From: a virus
Virus record (IMG/VR): IMGVR_UViG_3300000116_000101
Span: 1-32,600 of that record
DNA length: 32,600 nt
Reading direction: 5' to 3' (one strand)
The position numbers and the translations under genes were made by a program. This document shows, in pieces, positions 1 through 8,181 of the stretch; within the stretch, counting starts at the first letter, position 1; each line of letters begins with the position of its first letter. The notes beneath the pieces were generated by a model. It made no database searches. It saw nothing but the letters and a program-made list of their open reading frames with translations, and was not told where the DNA came from.

Positions 1-1530
1 TTTTTCACCTATTATACCTTGTATACCTTGAGCGCCTTGTAAACCTGTTATACCTTGTAAACCTTGTAGACCAGTATCACCTTGTAAACCTTGTATACCT
101 TGAGCGCCTTGTAAACCTGTTATACCTTGTAGACCTTGGACACCAATAATACCTTGGATTCCTTGAGCTCCTTTTTCCCCTATTATACCTTGTATACCTT
201 GTAAACCAATATCACCTTTTATACCTTGAATACCTTGGGATCCTTTTTCACCTATTATACCTTGTATACCTTGAGCGCCTTGTAAACCTGTTATACCTTG
301 TAGACCTTGGACACCAATAATACCTTGGATTCCTTGAGCTCCTTTTTCCCCTATTATACCTTGTATACCTTGAGCCCCTTTTTCACCTATTATACCTTGT
401 ATACCTTGGGATCCTTTTTCACCTATTATACCTTGTATACCTTGAGCGCCTTGTAAACCTGTTATACCTTGTATACCTTGAATACCTTGTTCACCAGTTA
501 TACCTTGTAAACCTTGTAAACCAATATCACCTTTTATACCTTGAATACCTTGATTACCAGTAATACCTTGGATTCCTTGAATACCTTGTAAACCAATATC
601 ACCATTTATACCTTGGATACCTTGAGTACCAGTAATACCTTGAATACCTTGAGCTCCTTTATCACCTGCATCACCCGTTACTTGAAAAGAAACTATTATG
701 TCATCTCCATCAGCAAATGGACTCGATGCTGAAGATGCTTCTGAGGCTATAGTTAAAATGTACCAGGTATCTGTATCTTGTCCTGCTACTGTTGTAATTT
801 GATATAATATAAAATCGTCAGTATTACCTTTTTCTGATATTCTAACGTGTCCTTTTATTGTAGAAGTAGCATTATCAATAGTTGTCATGAACTGAACAAT
901 GCTGTTTCCATTGTCATCCGTGGCATCTAAATATAAGCTTGTTGCGGCATTTTGAGTTGAATTATTTAATTGAACAATCCCTGTGGGTGGGTCTGTTGGT
1001 GGAGAAGGTACTGTTGTACTAAATGTATAATCAAAAGAAGCACCTCCAAAATTACCTGCTGTACCTTGAGTACCTTGTATACCTTGAATACCTTGAGTAC
1101 CTATTATACCTTGAATACCTTGAGAACCTATTATACCTTGAATACCTTGAGAACCTTTAGGACCTACTTCTCCTACACCTGTTGTACCTTGAATACCTTG
1201 AGAACCTATTATACCTTGAGCGCCTTTTAAACCAGTATTACCTGTTACACCTTGAGCACCTTTTTGACCTTTAATACCTTGAATACCTTGTGCACCTTGT
1301 TCACCAGTAATACCTTGAATACCTTGAGCACCTGCTCCAGATATATCTATCCATTGTGAACCTGATACTGTAGAAGATAGAACTTGACCTAGTACTCCAG
1401 GTGATTCATCTGTATCGTATATTGATTTTGAGACTAAAAGAGACCCACTAATATTTGTATCGTTATCTACCCCTAAGGTTTCAAGTAAAGCGTTTGATCC
1501 ACTTACTATTACTTCTCTCCAATTTGCCAT
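1..1530 (-). CDS. Collagen-like tail fibre protein (3' end off the window)
   Basis: The frame is open from the ATG at 1528-1530 to the left edge with no stop, so 510 residues are visible and the C terminus is missing. Layout: an N-terminal anchor of about 60 residues (MANWREVIVSGSNALLETLG), a first Gly-X-Y stretch at about 63-157, a globular insert at about 158-285 with no collagen periodicity, and a second Gly-X-Y stretch from about 286 to the edge. The repeats are rich in G-I-Q, G-I-T, G-A-Q and charged G-E-K triplets, as in other phage collagen-like fibres. The anchor resembles that of the 700-aa fibre at 1981-4083 (both MA-x-W-x-x-VIVSGS), suggesting both dock on the same site. A host-recognition or fibre role is inferred from the repeats and the position at the end of the virion block. 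A variant of the late-region motif lies 16 nt upstream. Confidence 0.85.
   Translation of the reverse strand, partial: MANWREVIVSGSNALLETLGVDNDTNISGSLLVSKSIYDTDESPGVLGQVLSSTVSGSQWIDISGAGAQGIQGITGEQGAQGIQGIKGQKGAQGVTGNTGLKGAQGIIGSQGIQGTTGVGEVGPKGSQGIQGIIGSQGIQGIIGTQGIQGIQGTQGTAGNFGGASFDYTFSTTVPSPPTDPPTGIVQLNNSTQNAATSLYLDATDDNGNSIVQFMTTIDNATSTIKGHVRISEKGNTDDFILYQITTVAGQDTDTWYILTIASEASSASSPFADGDDIIVSFQVTGDAGDKGAQGIQGITGTQGIQGINGDIGLQGIQGIQGITGNQGIQGIKGDIGLQGLQGITGEQGIQGIQGITGLQGAQGIQGIIGEKGSQGIQGIIGEKGAQGIQGIIGEKGAQGIQGIIGVQGLQGITGLQGAQGIQGIIGEKGSQGIQGIKGDIGLQGIQGIIGEKGAQGIQGIIGVQGLQGITGLQGAQGIQGLQGDTGLQGLQGITGLQGAQGIQGIIGEK
88..372. repeat. Exact 114-bp direct repeat inside a collagen-like coding array
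   Basis: Positions 88-201 and 259-372 are identical over 114 bp, offset by 171 bp (57 codons, 19 Gly-X-Y triplets). Both copies lie in the second collagen stretch of the fibre gene, and the offset keeps the reading frame and the triplet phase. Identity at silent positions points to a recent in-frame duplication by slippage or recombination rather than protein-level selection alone. Confidence 0.9.
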
Positions 1531-1546
1531 ATTTTATTATATATAA

Positions 1547-1556
1547 TGATAAATAT
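1547..1556 (-). promoter_or_regulatory. Degenerate copy of the late-region motif before the collagen-like fibre
   Basis: In the sense direction this reads ATATTTATCA, one mismatch from the ATATTTATAA word found before six other late genes. It ends 16 nt before the ATG of the collagen-like fibre, within the 12-21 nt range seen for most exact copies. Assignment as a promoter is inference. Confidence 0.4.
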
Positions 1557-1569
1557 TAAAAGAATATGG

Positions 1570-1764
1570 TTAATCAACTTCTGTAGGTGAAGGAGTGGGT
1601 TGAGAATTTAGATGTTCTTCGATTTGTGTTATTTGATTTTGGAGTTTAATTTGTAAAGTCCCAATAAACATAGCGTCTATTCCCTTAATATTAATTTCTT
1701 TTATTCCTACCAACAATGCCTTTACTTCTCTTAATGATAAGTTTTCTAATGTGTATATGTCCAT
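1570..1764 (-). CDS. Small helical protein, related to its upstream neighbour
   Basis: A 64-residue protein with no signal peptide or membrane segment. The central part (about residues 8-50, ending K-L-Q then an amphipathic stretch) lines up with the 67-aa protein at 1767-1970: L-S/T at the start, a hydrophobic helix, a G near the middle, and a K-L-Q before the last helix. It ends in a short Pro/Thr/Ser-rich tail. The gap to the upstream gene is 2 nt, so the pair is probably co-translated. They sit between two fibre genes, so a role in fibre assembly or attachment is possible, but I recognise no family. Confidence 0.7.
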   Translation of the reverse strand: MDIYTLENLSLREVKALLVGIKEINIKGIDAMFIGTLQIKLQNQITQIEEHLNSQPTPSPTEVD

Positions 1765-1766
1765 AA

Positions 1767-1970
1767 CTATTTATTTTTAAATTTCTCTAAATCAAGATAC
1801 ATTTTTTGTAGTTTTAAGGTTAAATTATAAATTTCCTCCATTTCTCCCCCTGTAAAGGTTGATTTACGGATAATATTTAACATAAAAAGTATCTCTTCTC
1901 TAGTAAGAATTGGCAGACCCATTGCTGGGTCTGCCTTTCCTATTATTGTACTTCCTGATTTGAAACCCAT
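1767..1970 (-). CDS. Small helical protein in the fibre cluster
   Basis: A 67-residue protein. After a short N-terminal strand-like segment it is mostly helical: L-T-R-E-E-I-L-F-M-L near residues 22-31, a T-F-T-G-G turn, then a helix containing L-K-L-Q. This arrangement resembles the 64-aa protein just downstream and looks like an old tandem duplication. It starts 10 nt after the stop of the 700-aa fibre gene and is probably expressed with it. No recognised domain; a fibre accessory role is inference from position only. Confidence 0.7.
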   Translation of the reverse strand: MGFKSGSTIIGKADPAMGLPILTREEILFMLNIIRKSTFTGGEMEEIYNLTLKLQKMYLDLEKFKNK

Positions 1971-1980
1971 TTACATATTC

Positions 1981-4083
1981 TTATGAATAAATAAATATAT
2001 CTTCATTATCTCCTATGAAAATGTTACCTTTCTTCTGGAATTTAGAAACTACTGCTGTTGGAACATCTATTCCGGTTGCACCTTCTACTACCAATGACAT
2101 AAATGAGTCTGGTGTATAAGCTTCTGTACTTGGATCAAATGAACCTGTTGTACTCCATCTAGTTGTTGCTGCATCGTAAGCAAACGCTTCACCATTTGCA
2201 GGACCATCTTGTTGTACTACAATACCACCATCTCCAACTGCTGTTGATCCAGATGCCATTCTGATAAATCTATCAGCTACATCTAAATTCTGAGTGTTTT
2301 GGAAACTTGCTGTACCTGCAACTGTTAAGTTACCTGATACTACTGCGTTTCTTCCAATTTGAACATCTCTTGTTACAGTTAAATCTTGTCCAATTGTTAC
2401 ATCATCTGGTAAACCAATTGTTAAAGCAATGTTTCCACCAATTGCTTGAGCGGAAGTATCTGATACTGTAATTTCATTTGTTGTACCTGCAAATGTTGCA
2501 GTTGTATCTCCTTCTACTGCCGTGTTAGCAGTTGAGCCATAATCTACAGCTATTGTTGGAGTTGAACCTTCACCAGTATTGGATCCAATTGTTACACCAG
2601 TTCCAGATCCAAGTGTAGCAACATAGTTACCTGTTGTATCTGTTCCTAAAGCAACTGAATTTGCTGCAACACCTGCTGCTGTAGTTGCAGTAGCGGCGTT
2701 ACCTGTTGTATTTTGATTAAAGGTTGGGAAAGTGTTTCCTGCACCCGTTAAATCTTTATTTGTTAATGCTTGTGTAGCAGCTAATTGAACAATATTACTA
2801 TTTGTAATACTTGCTATTTTAGTAGCTGTATCAGCATTACCTGTTACATCACCAGTTAAAGCACCTACAAATGCTGTAGAAGTTACACTTGATAATCCTG
2901 CTAATGTTGTAGCCGTTGCTCCTAAATCTACTTCTGTAGAACCAATAGTTACACTATCGTTTGTAAGTGCACTATTTGGAATTCCAGATAAGTTAGCTTC
3001 AACTACGGATATACCTCCTGATGCTACAGATATTGTATTATCTGCTGCTTCAACTGAAACTTGTATACCTGCTGTTCCTCCATTATAAGAAAAATCTGCA
3101 ATACCATTACCATCTGTTAGTGGGTTAGGAACCGCATCAGATCCTGATACTACTCCTGAACCAGATAATATTGTAGCTGCTGTTATTGATCCTCCTAATG
3201 AAACATCAGTACCTGCAATTGTAATACCATCATTTGCTAACATTGCATTACTAATACCACCTGCTTTTACATTTATGGTATCTGTAGTAATTTCAAGTGA
3301 AGTACCATCTACATTTACTGCTAATGCTGATCCAGCACCACCTGATAAACCTGCTCCTGCTACTGCTGATGCAATTTGAGTTGCTGTAATTCCAGCATCT
3401 GCTACTTTTACTCCTGAAGCACCTACTGATAATGTAGATCCATCTGCTTCTACTGCAAATGTTGCTGCTGCTGCTCCATCGTAAGGACCACCTGTTAAAC
3501 CATTACCTGATGTTAAATCTGGTAGATTAGATGTTCCTGAAAATGAACCACTAAATGTACCTGTTGCTGTAACACCTGTAAGTGTTAAACCTGCTAATGT
3601 AGTTGCAGTTGCACCTAAATCTACTTCTGTAGTACCTAGTATTACACTGTCATTTACTAATTGTGAATTTGCTACACCTGTTAAAGCACCACCTAATGTG
3701 ATTACTGGATCAACAGTATCTCCATCTGAAGTTAATGTTAAACCATTTTCTGTTCCAGTTGCTGATACAGTTTGTACTGTACCTGAACCTAAACCTGTTG
3801 CAGCGATACTAATACCACCTGCTGTGTTTGTTACCGTAATATTTGATCCACCAGTAATAGTTCCTAATACAGGATCTGCTCCTGTGGAACCAATTATTAA
3901 TTGACCGTTTGTAGCTTGAGCAAGAGACGTAAGTGCTCCTGTTCCACTACCTACGACTAGGGCGCCGTCTGTAAAGGTTGCCCCTCCTGTACCACCCGAT
4001 TCTACGGGTAATGCTGTATCTAGGGTTAAGCTAGCTAATGCTGCTGATGATCCGGATACAATTACTTTTTTCCATGTTGCCAT
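1981..4083 (-). CDS. Large Thr/Ala/Gly-rich tail fibre protein
   Basis: A 700-residue protein very rich in Thr, Ala, Gly, Ser and Val and almost free of Cys, typical of a beta-rich trimeric fibre shaft. The N terminus (MATWKKVIVSGSSAALASL) matches in pattern that of the collagen-like fibre at 1-1530. At least three internal copies of a unit occur: x-N-x-x-L-x-N-D followed by S/G-x-T-I/L-G-x-T-E-V-D-L-G-A-T and a T-T-L-A-G-L segment, at about residues 135-170, 280-300 and 370-400. The phage-fibre phrase G-N-A-D-T-A-T-K also occurs. The C-terminal 150 residues change to less repetitive sequence (D-R-F-I-R-M-A-S-G-S-T-A-V-G-D-G-G-I) ending in D-I-F-I-Y-S. The start is preceded by the late motif 49 nt upstream. 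Fibre assignment is inference from composition, repeats and location. Confidence 0.8.
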   Translation of the reverse strand: MATWKKVIVSGSSAALASLTLDTALPVESGGTGGATFTDGALVVGSGTGALTSLAQATNGQLIIGSTGADPVLGTITGGSNITVTNTAGGISIAATGLGSGTVQTVSATGTENGLTLTSDGDTVDPVITLGGALTGVANSQLVNDSVILGTTEVDLGATATTLAGLTLTGVTATGTFSGSFSGTSNLPDLTSGNGLTGGPYDGAAAATFAVEADGSTLSVGASGVKVADAGITATQIASAVAGAGLSGGAGSALAVNVDGTSLEITTDTINVKAGGISNAMLANDGITIAGTDVSLGGSITAATILSGSGVVSGSDAVPNPLTDGNGIADFSYNGGTAGIQVSVEAADNTISVASGGISVVEANLSGIPNSALTNDSVTIGSTEVDLGATATTLAGLSSVTSTAFVGALTGDVTGNADTATKIASITNSNIVQLAATQALTNKDLTGAGNTFPTFNQNTTGNAATATTAAGVAANSVALGTDTTGNYVATLGSGTGVTIGSNTGEGSTPTIAVDYGSTANTAVEGDTTATFAGTTNEITVSDTSAQAIGGNIALTIGLPDDVTIGQDLTVTRDVQIGRNAVVSGNLTVAGTASFQNTQNLDVADRFIRMASGSTAVGDGGIVVQQDGPANGEAFAYDAATTRWSTTGSFDPSTEAYTPDSFMSLVVEGATGIDVPTAVVSKFQKKGNIFIGDNEDIFIYS

Positions 4084-4132
4084 TGACTAATTGTTTTTTT
4101 TGATTATTGTTAAGTTTTGAGAATTTTCTCGT

Positions 4133-4142
4133 TTATAAATAT
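4133..4142 (-). promoter_or_regulatory. Late-region motif ATATTTATAA upstream of the 700-aa fibre gene
   Basis: Exact copy of the ten-base word, ending 49 nt before the ATG at 4083. Just downstream (sense direction) an imperfect inverted repeat at 4119-4130 (GAGAA, 2-nt centre, TTCTC) falls in the presumed leader. Candidate late promoter; no -35-like box is apparent. Confidence 0.6.
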
Positions 4143-4180
4143 GCAACCTGTTTTGTTTATTAATATTTTTCTAATTTTTT

Positions 4181-5191
4181 TTAAGTACCTTCAAACCCAA
4201 AAAACACAGATTCAGTTGTAAAATACATATGCCCTGGTTCAGGAGTTGGTTCAAAACCATCAGGTTGAACTCTAAATATAGCTATACCTTCACTATCTAT
4301 TTTAAATAGACTTTGTGTTATCGCAGTTGTATTATTTATTAAGAAATTCTCATTAGTATCTAATGATACAATACTACTACCTGTTACACTTAAACTTCCT
4401 GTTATTTGAGCTGATCCTGTATAAGGAAAAACTGCAGATTCTGATATTAAGGTTGCGAATACTGAGGCTACTGCTGTTTGGTAACCTGCTAAACCTAATG
4501 CTTGAGTACTTGCATTTAAATCACCTCTACCAGCAATTGTTATTAAATTATTTTCAATTTGAGATACAAGTAAAGTACTAGCATTTGATGTAATTTGATG
4601 ACCTTCGTCTTCTATAAATGAAGGTAAATAATCGCTTGCAGTTGCAAAGAAATTGATATTTTGTGAAGAATTTCTACTTTGGATTTTAGTAATTTTATAC
4701 TGACCATATAAACCCTTAATTTCTGAAGATACACTACCTGTATAAGCTAGTTGGGCAGCTATACCCCATGCTGGTAAACTTTCATCATAATCTGCATCTT
4801 CTGAACCTGTAATTGCTCTTGCATCAGCAGGATAACCATCTCCAACTTTTGTAAAAGAAGCGGAAATGAATAAATATTGTCCCTTAGGGGGTCTAATTCT
4901 TCCTGTACCATTACCATTTCCAATCGCGTTTTGATCAACTGTTATGATATCTGCTGATATGTCTGTAATAATAGCATCACCCGTAAGTTTACCACCAGCC
5001 ACTATAACCATACCAACCATTAAGTCAGAGAATACTAGTGGGCCTTGTGAAATAACACAATTTTGTATTGTAGGTTGTCCTGAGGTAAAAGTACCAGTAA
5101 TTCTAATATCATTTATGTTGTTTTCAAATGAAATAAAATCATTAGAACCGTCATATCCTAGTGAGGCAAAATTTATTGTTGGTGTAGCCAT
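4181..5191 (-). CDS. Predicted virion/tail-fibre-associated protein
   Basis: A 336-residue soluble protein with no membrane segment or signal peptide. It sits between a collagen-like fibre and the 700-aa fibre. Composition is Ser/Thr/Ile/Gly-rich and beta-like. Near residues 265-280 it has a T-G-S-A-Q-I-T-G-S-L-S-V-T-G-S stretch, a strand-turn pattern often seen in phage fibre proteins of marine viruses. It ends in P-G-H-M-Y-F-T-T-E-S-V-F-F-G-F-E-G-T. The 32-nt gap upstream lacks the late motif and is A-rich, so it may share a transcript with the 617-aa gene. I do not recognise a named family; a structural role is inferred from neighbours and composition. Confidence 0.7.
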   Translation of the reverse strand: MATPTINFASLGYDGSNDFISFENNINDIRITGTFTSGQPTIQNCVISQGPLVFSDLMVGMVIVAGGKLTGDAIITDISADIITVDQNAIGNGNGTGRIRPPKGQYLFISASFTKVGDGYPADARAITGSEDADYDESLPAWGIAAQLAYTGSVSSEIKGLYGQYKITKIQSRNSSQNINFFATASDYLPSFIEDEGHQITSNASTLLVSQIENNLITIAGRGDLNASTQALGLAGYQTAVASVFATLISESAVFPYTGSAQITGSLSVTGSSIVSLDTNENFLINNTTAITQSLFKIDSEGIAIFRVQPDGFEPTPEPGHMYFTTESVFFGFEGT

Positions 5192-5223
5192 TTATGCTTT
5201 ATTTTTTTTTATTTATTTAATTA

Positions 5224-7077
5224 TTAAAACCTCATTGTCATCATTACCTCACTAAAATTACCAACTCCTGATAATCCTATTTGGTTAAAGTTAGACCCTA
5301 AACTGTAAGAAGTACTAATACCAATATTACCTGAATTTCCTGTACCATCAAAGTTTTTACCTTCTACTGTAACTAAATTTATACTTTGTTTATCACTATA
5401 CCCACCTGCTCCTTCATTTAATCCCGCTGGGACTGTTACTGAATAATCAGTTTGTTGTTTATCTCCTGCACCCGATCCTCCAGACAATACTGTTAAATTA
5501 TTTAATTGAGATGAACCATTTAATCCTCCTGGTGCTACTATTGTTATAGCTGTAATATCATCTGCAGTTGCGGTAACATTTACGCTAAATAGGGTTCCAT
5601 AAACAGCCTCACTACCTGAAGTTCCACCTGTATCTGCACAAGTAAAGGTAAATGTGTTTGATGTTACTGCTGTAATATCGGCTATTTGATAATCTACATT
5701 AGCTGCTCTAAGTACTACTTTATCCCCAACACTTAATCCATGAGAATTAAAAGTAACAACCATACTAGTTGATGTTCTAACCCATGCTGCTGTAAATAAA
5801 TTTGTAGTGGAAGTCATATATACTTCATAATTGTTACCATCAGAATCAGCTAAGTATCTATATTGTGTGTTATATACATTTCCTGATCCACCACCTGAAC
5901 CTTCAGCACCTGTTATACCTTGTATACCTTGTGTACCCGTTATACCTTGAATACCTTGAGAACCTGCACCTATTATACCTTGTACACCTTGAGTACCCGT
6001 TATACCTTGAATACCTTGAGAACCTATACCTGTTATACCTTGTATACCTTGTATACCTTGATCACCAGTAATACCTTGGATTCCTTGAATACCTTGATCA
6101 CCAGTAATACCTTGGATTCCTTGAATACCTTGATCACCTGCACCTTCTATACCTTGTATACCTTGTATACCTATTATACCTTGTGTACCAGTAATACCTT
6201 GAATACCTTGAGAACCTGCACCTGTTATACCTTGTATACCTTGTATACCTTGATCACCAGTAATACCTTGTATTCCTTGGATTCCTTGTGAACCTGCACC
6301 TGTTATACCTTGTATACCTTGAGTACCTTGTAAACCTGTTATACCTTGGATTCCTTGTGAACCTGCACCTGTTATACCTTGAATACCTTGAGAACCTTGA
6401 ATACCTGTAATACCTTGTATTCCTTGTGAACCTGCACCTTCTATACCTTGAATACCTTGTGTACCTATTATACCTTGTATACCAGTAATACCTTGTATTC
6501 CTTGAATACCTTGACCACCTGCACCTGCTATACCTTGTATACCTTGTATACCTTGAGCAGCTTGATATCCTTGAATACCTTGAATACCTTGTATTCCTTG
6601 TGAACCTGCACCTGTTATACCTTGAATACCTTGAATACCTTGACCACCAGCGCCTGTTATACCTTGTATACCTTGAGTACCTAATCCACCCGTTACACCT
6701 TGAGTACCTTGTATACCTTGTATACCTTGAGCAGCTGCATATCCCTGAATACCTTGTGAACCAATTATACCTTGTAGACCTTGAGAACCTTGTGATCCTC
6801 CTGCTGAGGCTCCTCTAAAAAGTTCTCCATCAGGTTTTATTAATACCATTGGGTAAGCTTGTTCTCCTGGTGTTGTTGCTTCGTTTGCGTATGTTCCCTT
6901 TAAAGTTACATCTCCTGTAGTTTCAAGAGACCCAGACAACTTTGCTGATCCTGAAAGGTTATATTTTGTAAATCTGGTATATGTGAAAGCATCAACAATT
7001 TGTTTTACTTGTGAAGCCTCTACTGTTTCTCCTGTTTGTATCCCATTAGGGTCTAATTCTGTTGGTTCAATTGCCAT
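5224..7077 (-). CDS. Collagen-like tail fibre protein, complete
   Basis: A 617-residue protein with three parts: an N-terminal non-repetitive head (about residues 1-92), a long Gly-X-Y region (about 93-395) and a C-terminal globular domain (about 396-617). The triplets are mainly G-I-Q, G-I-T and G-S-Q, with regular breaks such as G-A-G-S-Q and G-Y-A-A-A-Q. Proline is almost absent from the array, unlike animal collagen. The head does not resemble that of the other two fibres and carries S-G-S-A-K-L-S-G-S-L-E-T-T-G-D-V-T-L. The C-terminal domain is Ser/Thr/Gly/Asn-rich and ends M-M-T-M-R-F. Collagen-like phage proteins usually form trimeric fibres; a receptor-binding role is inferred. The late motif lies 21 nt upstream of the ATG. 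Confidence 0.88.
   Translation of the reverse strand: MAIEPTELDPNGIQTGETVEASQVKQIVDAFTYTRFTKYNLSGSAKLSGSLETTGDVTLKGTYANEATTPGEQAYPMVLIKPDGELFRGASAGGSQGSQGLQGIIGSQGIQGYAAAQGIQGIQGTQGVTGGLGTQGIQGITGAGGQGIQGIQGITGAGSQGIQGIQGIQGYQAAQGIQGIQGIAGAGGQGIQGIQGITGIQGIIGTQGIQGIEGAGSQGIQGITGIQGSQGIQGITGAGSQGIQGITGLQGTQGIQGITGAGSQGIQGIQGITGDQGIQGIQGITGAGSQGIQGITGTQGIIGIQGIQGIEGAGDQGIQGIQGITGDQGIQGIQGITGDQGIQGIQGITGIGSQGIQGITGTQGVQGIIGAGSQGIQGITGTQGIQGITGAEGSGGGSGNVYNTQYRYLADSDGNNYEVYMTSTTNLFTAAWVRTSTSMVVTFNSHGLSVGDKVVLRAANVDYQIADITAVTSNTFTFTCADTGGTSGSEAVYGTLFSVNVTATADDITAITIVAPGGLNGSSQLNNLTVLSGGSGAGDKQQTDYSVTVPAGLNEGAGGYSDKQSINLVTVEGKNFDGTGNSGNIGISTSYSLGSNFNQIGLSGVGNFSEVMMTMRF
6061..6132. repeat. Perfect 36-bp tandem repeat, two copies
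   Basis: Positions 6061-6096 and 6097-6132 are identical, encoding two copies of a 12-residue block of four Gly-X-Y triplets (G-D-Q, G-I-Q, G-I-Q, G-I-T). They lie in a wider array at about 5900-6800 of near-identical 9-bp-based units. Exact identity suggests recent slippage. Confidence 0.9.
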
Positions 7078-7098
7078 GATGTATTGGTATTTATTTTA

Positions 7099-7108
7099 TT
7101 ATAAATAT
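7099..7108 (-). promoter_or_regulatory. Late-region motif ATATTTATAA upstream of the collagen-like fibre
   Basis: Exact copy in the 39-nt gap between the 352-aa gene and the fibre gene, ending 21 nt before the ATG at 7077. Followed in the sense direction by an A/T stretch with no Shine-Dalgarno sequence. Candidate late promoter. Confidence 0.62.
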
Positions 7109-7116
7109 ATAAAAGG

Positions 7117-8175
7117 TTATTGTCTATCAATGTTTACTAAAATTGTTGTATCAGTAGTTCTTGATGTAGGAAGAGGTTGTGCCATTTTCCCAATTGCTAC
7201 TAATTCATTATTATTATTATATAAGCCTACTGTTGTAACATATGGGGAAAAATATGATCCCGTGGCATATGCATAAACAGTACCGTCATTACTAGAACCT
7301 GATATAGTGGAAGGATTTAGTGTATAGTTAAATTCACTTTCTCCTATTGTACATTTATATTGCGTCTCATAAATAGTAAAAGAAGATGAAAATTCTAAAG
7401 TTATATTAAGAGTATCTATAAGATTTTCAACATCATTATTTCCTACTGTTCTTCCACCATATATACCGTTTCCATATTCCGCACTACCCCAATACCCTTC
7501 TTCTCCAATTCCTTCTTTTCTGCTTCCACCAGTAAAAACAATCATACCTTGTCCGTAAATAACATTACCTACTACGGTTATAGTATCGTTTATATTTGTT
7601 CTTATTAGTTTACCTTCACCATCATCATAATAACTTCCACTTGGAGTAGTAATATTAATAGAACTAGGTAAAATATAATCTCCAAACAAAGATTTAGGTA
7701 TTGATATTACTCCTATAGTAGGATCAATTTCTGAGGATTCACCATAAAGACCCTCTCCATATATAATACCTCCCCATAAAGGACCATCTAATATTTGAGT
7801 TATATAAGAACTAGTTGGCCAATATTTTTCTGGGTTTAGATCAGTTTGATCAAAATTTTCAAAGGCATTTGAATCTATTATACCATGAGTAGTACCATCT
7901 GGGTAAATTGATTGTGTATTAGCTATTTGTACCTCACCATTACTACTTGAGATATAATTTGAATAATATAATTGTTGAGCAGAATAATATACAGAAGACT
8001 GTGAATATTCTGTTATATACCCCGTAGCACTAGAAGTTTTGAATTTGTTCCCTAAAAAACGATCAATCCCTACATCAGAAGTAGTTAAAGCATCTCCAGT
8101 AAATGAAAATCCTTTAGTTAGTTCTAAAGGTGATATTATTATATCTTGTGAGTTTAATGTTTTGTACGCCCCCAT
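7117..8175 (-). CDS. Tail/baseplate-periphery protein, paralogue of the next gene upstream
   Basis: A 352-residue protein. Its last 80 or so residues match those of the 344-aa protein at 8182-9216 in order: S-E-F-N-Y, then N-P-S and I-S-G-S, then T-x-V/I-G-L-Y-N with N-E-L-x-A and a final P-L before a V-x-x-D ending. The E-F-N-Y-x-x-N-P phrase recurs in structural proteins of marine T4-like phages as I know them. The N-terminal two thirds are Tyr/Ser/Gly-rich, with a run of G-x-G-Y/E-Y-G-N-G-I-Y-G-type turns near 228-240. The gap to its paralogue is 6 nt, so both are likely translated from one message. Exact structural position unknown. Confidence 0.75.
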   Translation of the reverse strand: MGAYKTLNSQDIIISPLELTKGFSFTGDALTTSDVGIDRFLGNKFKTSSATGYITEYSQSSVYYSAQQLYYSNYISSSNGEVQIANTQSIYPDGTTHGIIDSNAFENFDQTDLNPEKYWPTSSYITQILDGPLWGGIIYGEGLYGESSEIDPTIGVISIPKSLFGDYILPSSINITTPSGSYYDDGEGKLIRTNINDTITVVGNVIYGQGMIVFTGGSRKEGIGEEGYWGSAEYGNGIYGGRTVGNNDVENLIDTLNITLEFSSSFTIYETQYKCTIGESEFNYTLNPSTISGSSNDGTVYAYATGSYFSPYVTTVGLYNNNNELVAIGKMAQPLPTSRTTDTTILVNIDRQ

Positions 8176-8181
8176 TCATTC

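Noticed and set aside
1-670. CRISPR array suggested by regular short repeats
   Set aside because: The repeats are in-frame Gly-X-Y codons within an open frame, with 9-bp periodicity and no unique spacers.
970-1230. Plus-strand ORF rich in Thr, Leu, Asn and Tyr opposite the left collagen array
   Set aside because: It is the antisense reading of Gly-X-Y repeats, with a repetitive T-L-N-T-L pattern and no independent support; the minus frame is clearly the coding one.
5865-6818. Plus-strand ORFs with Y-L-V-Y-L or Y-T-L-N-T-L repeats opposite the 617-aa fibre
   Set aside because: Shadows of the collagen array on the coding strand; periodicity is inherited from the 9-bp units.
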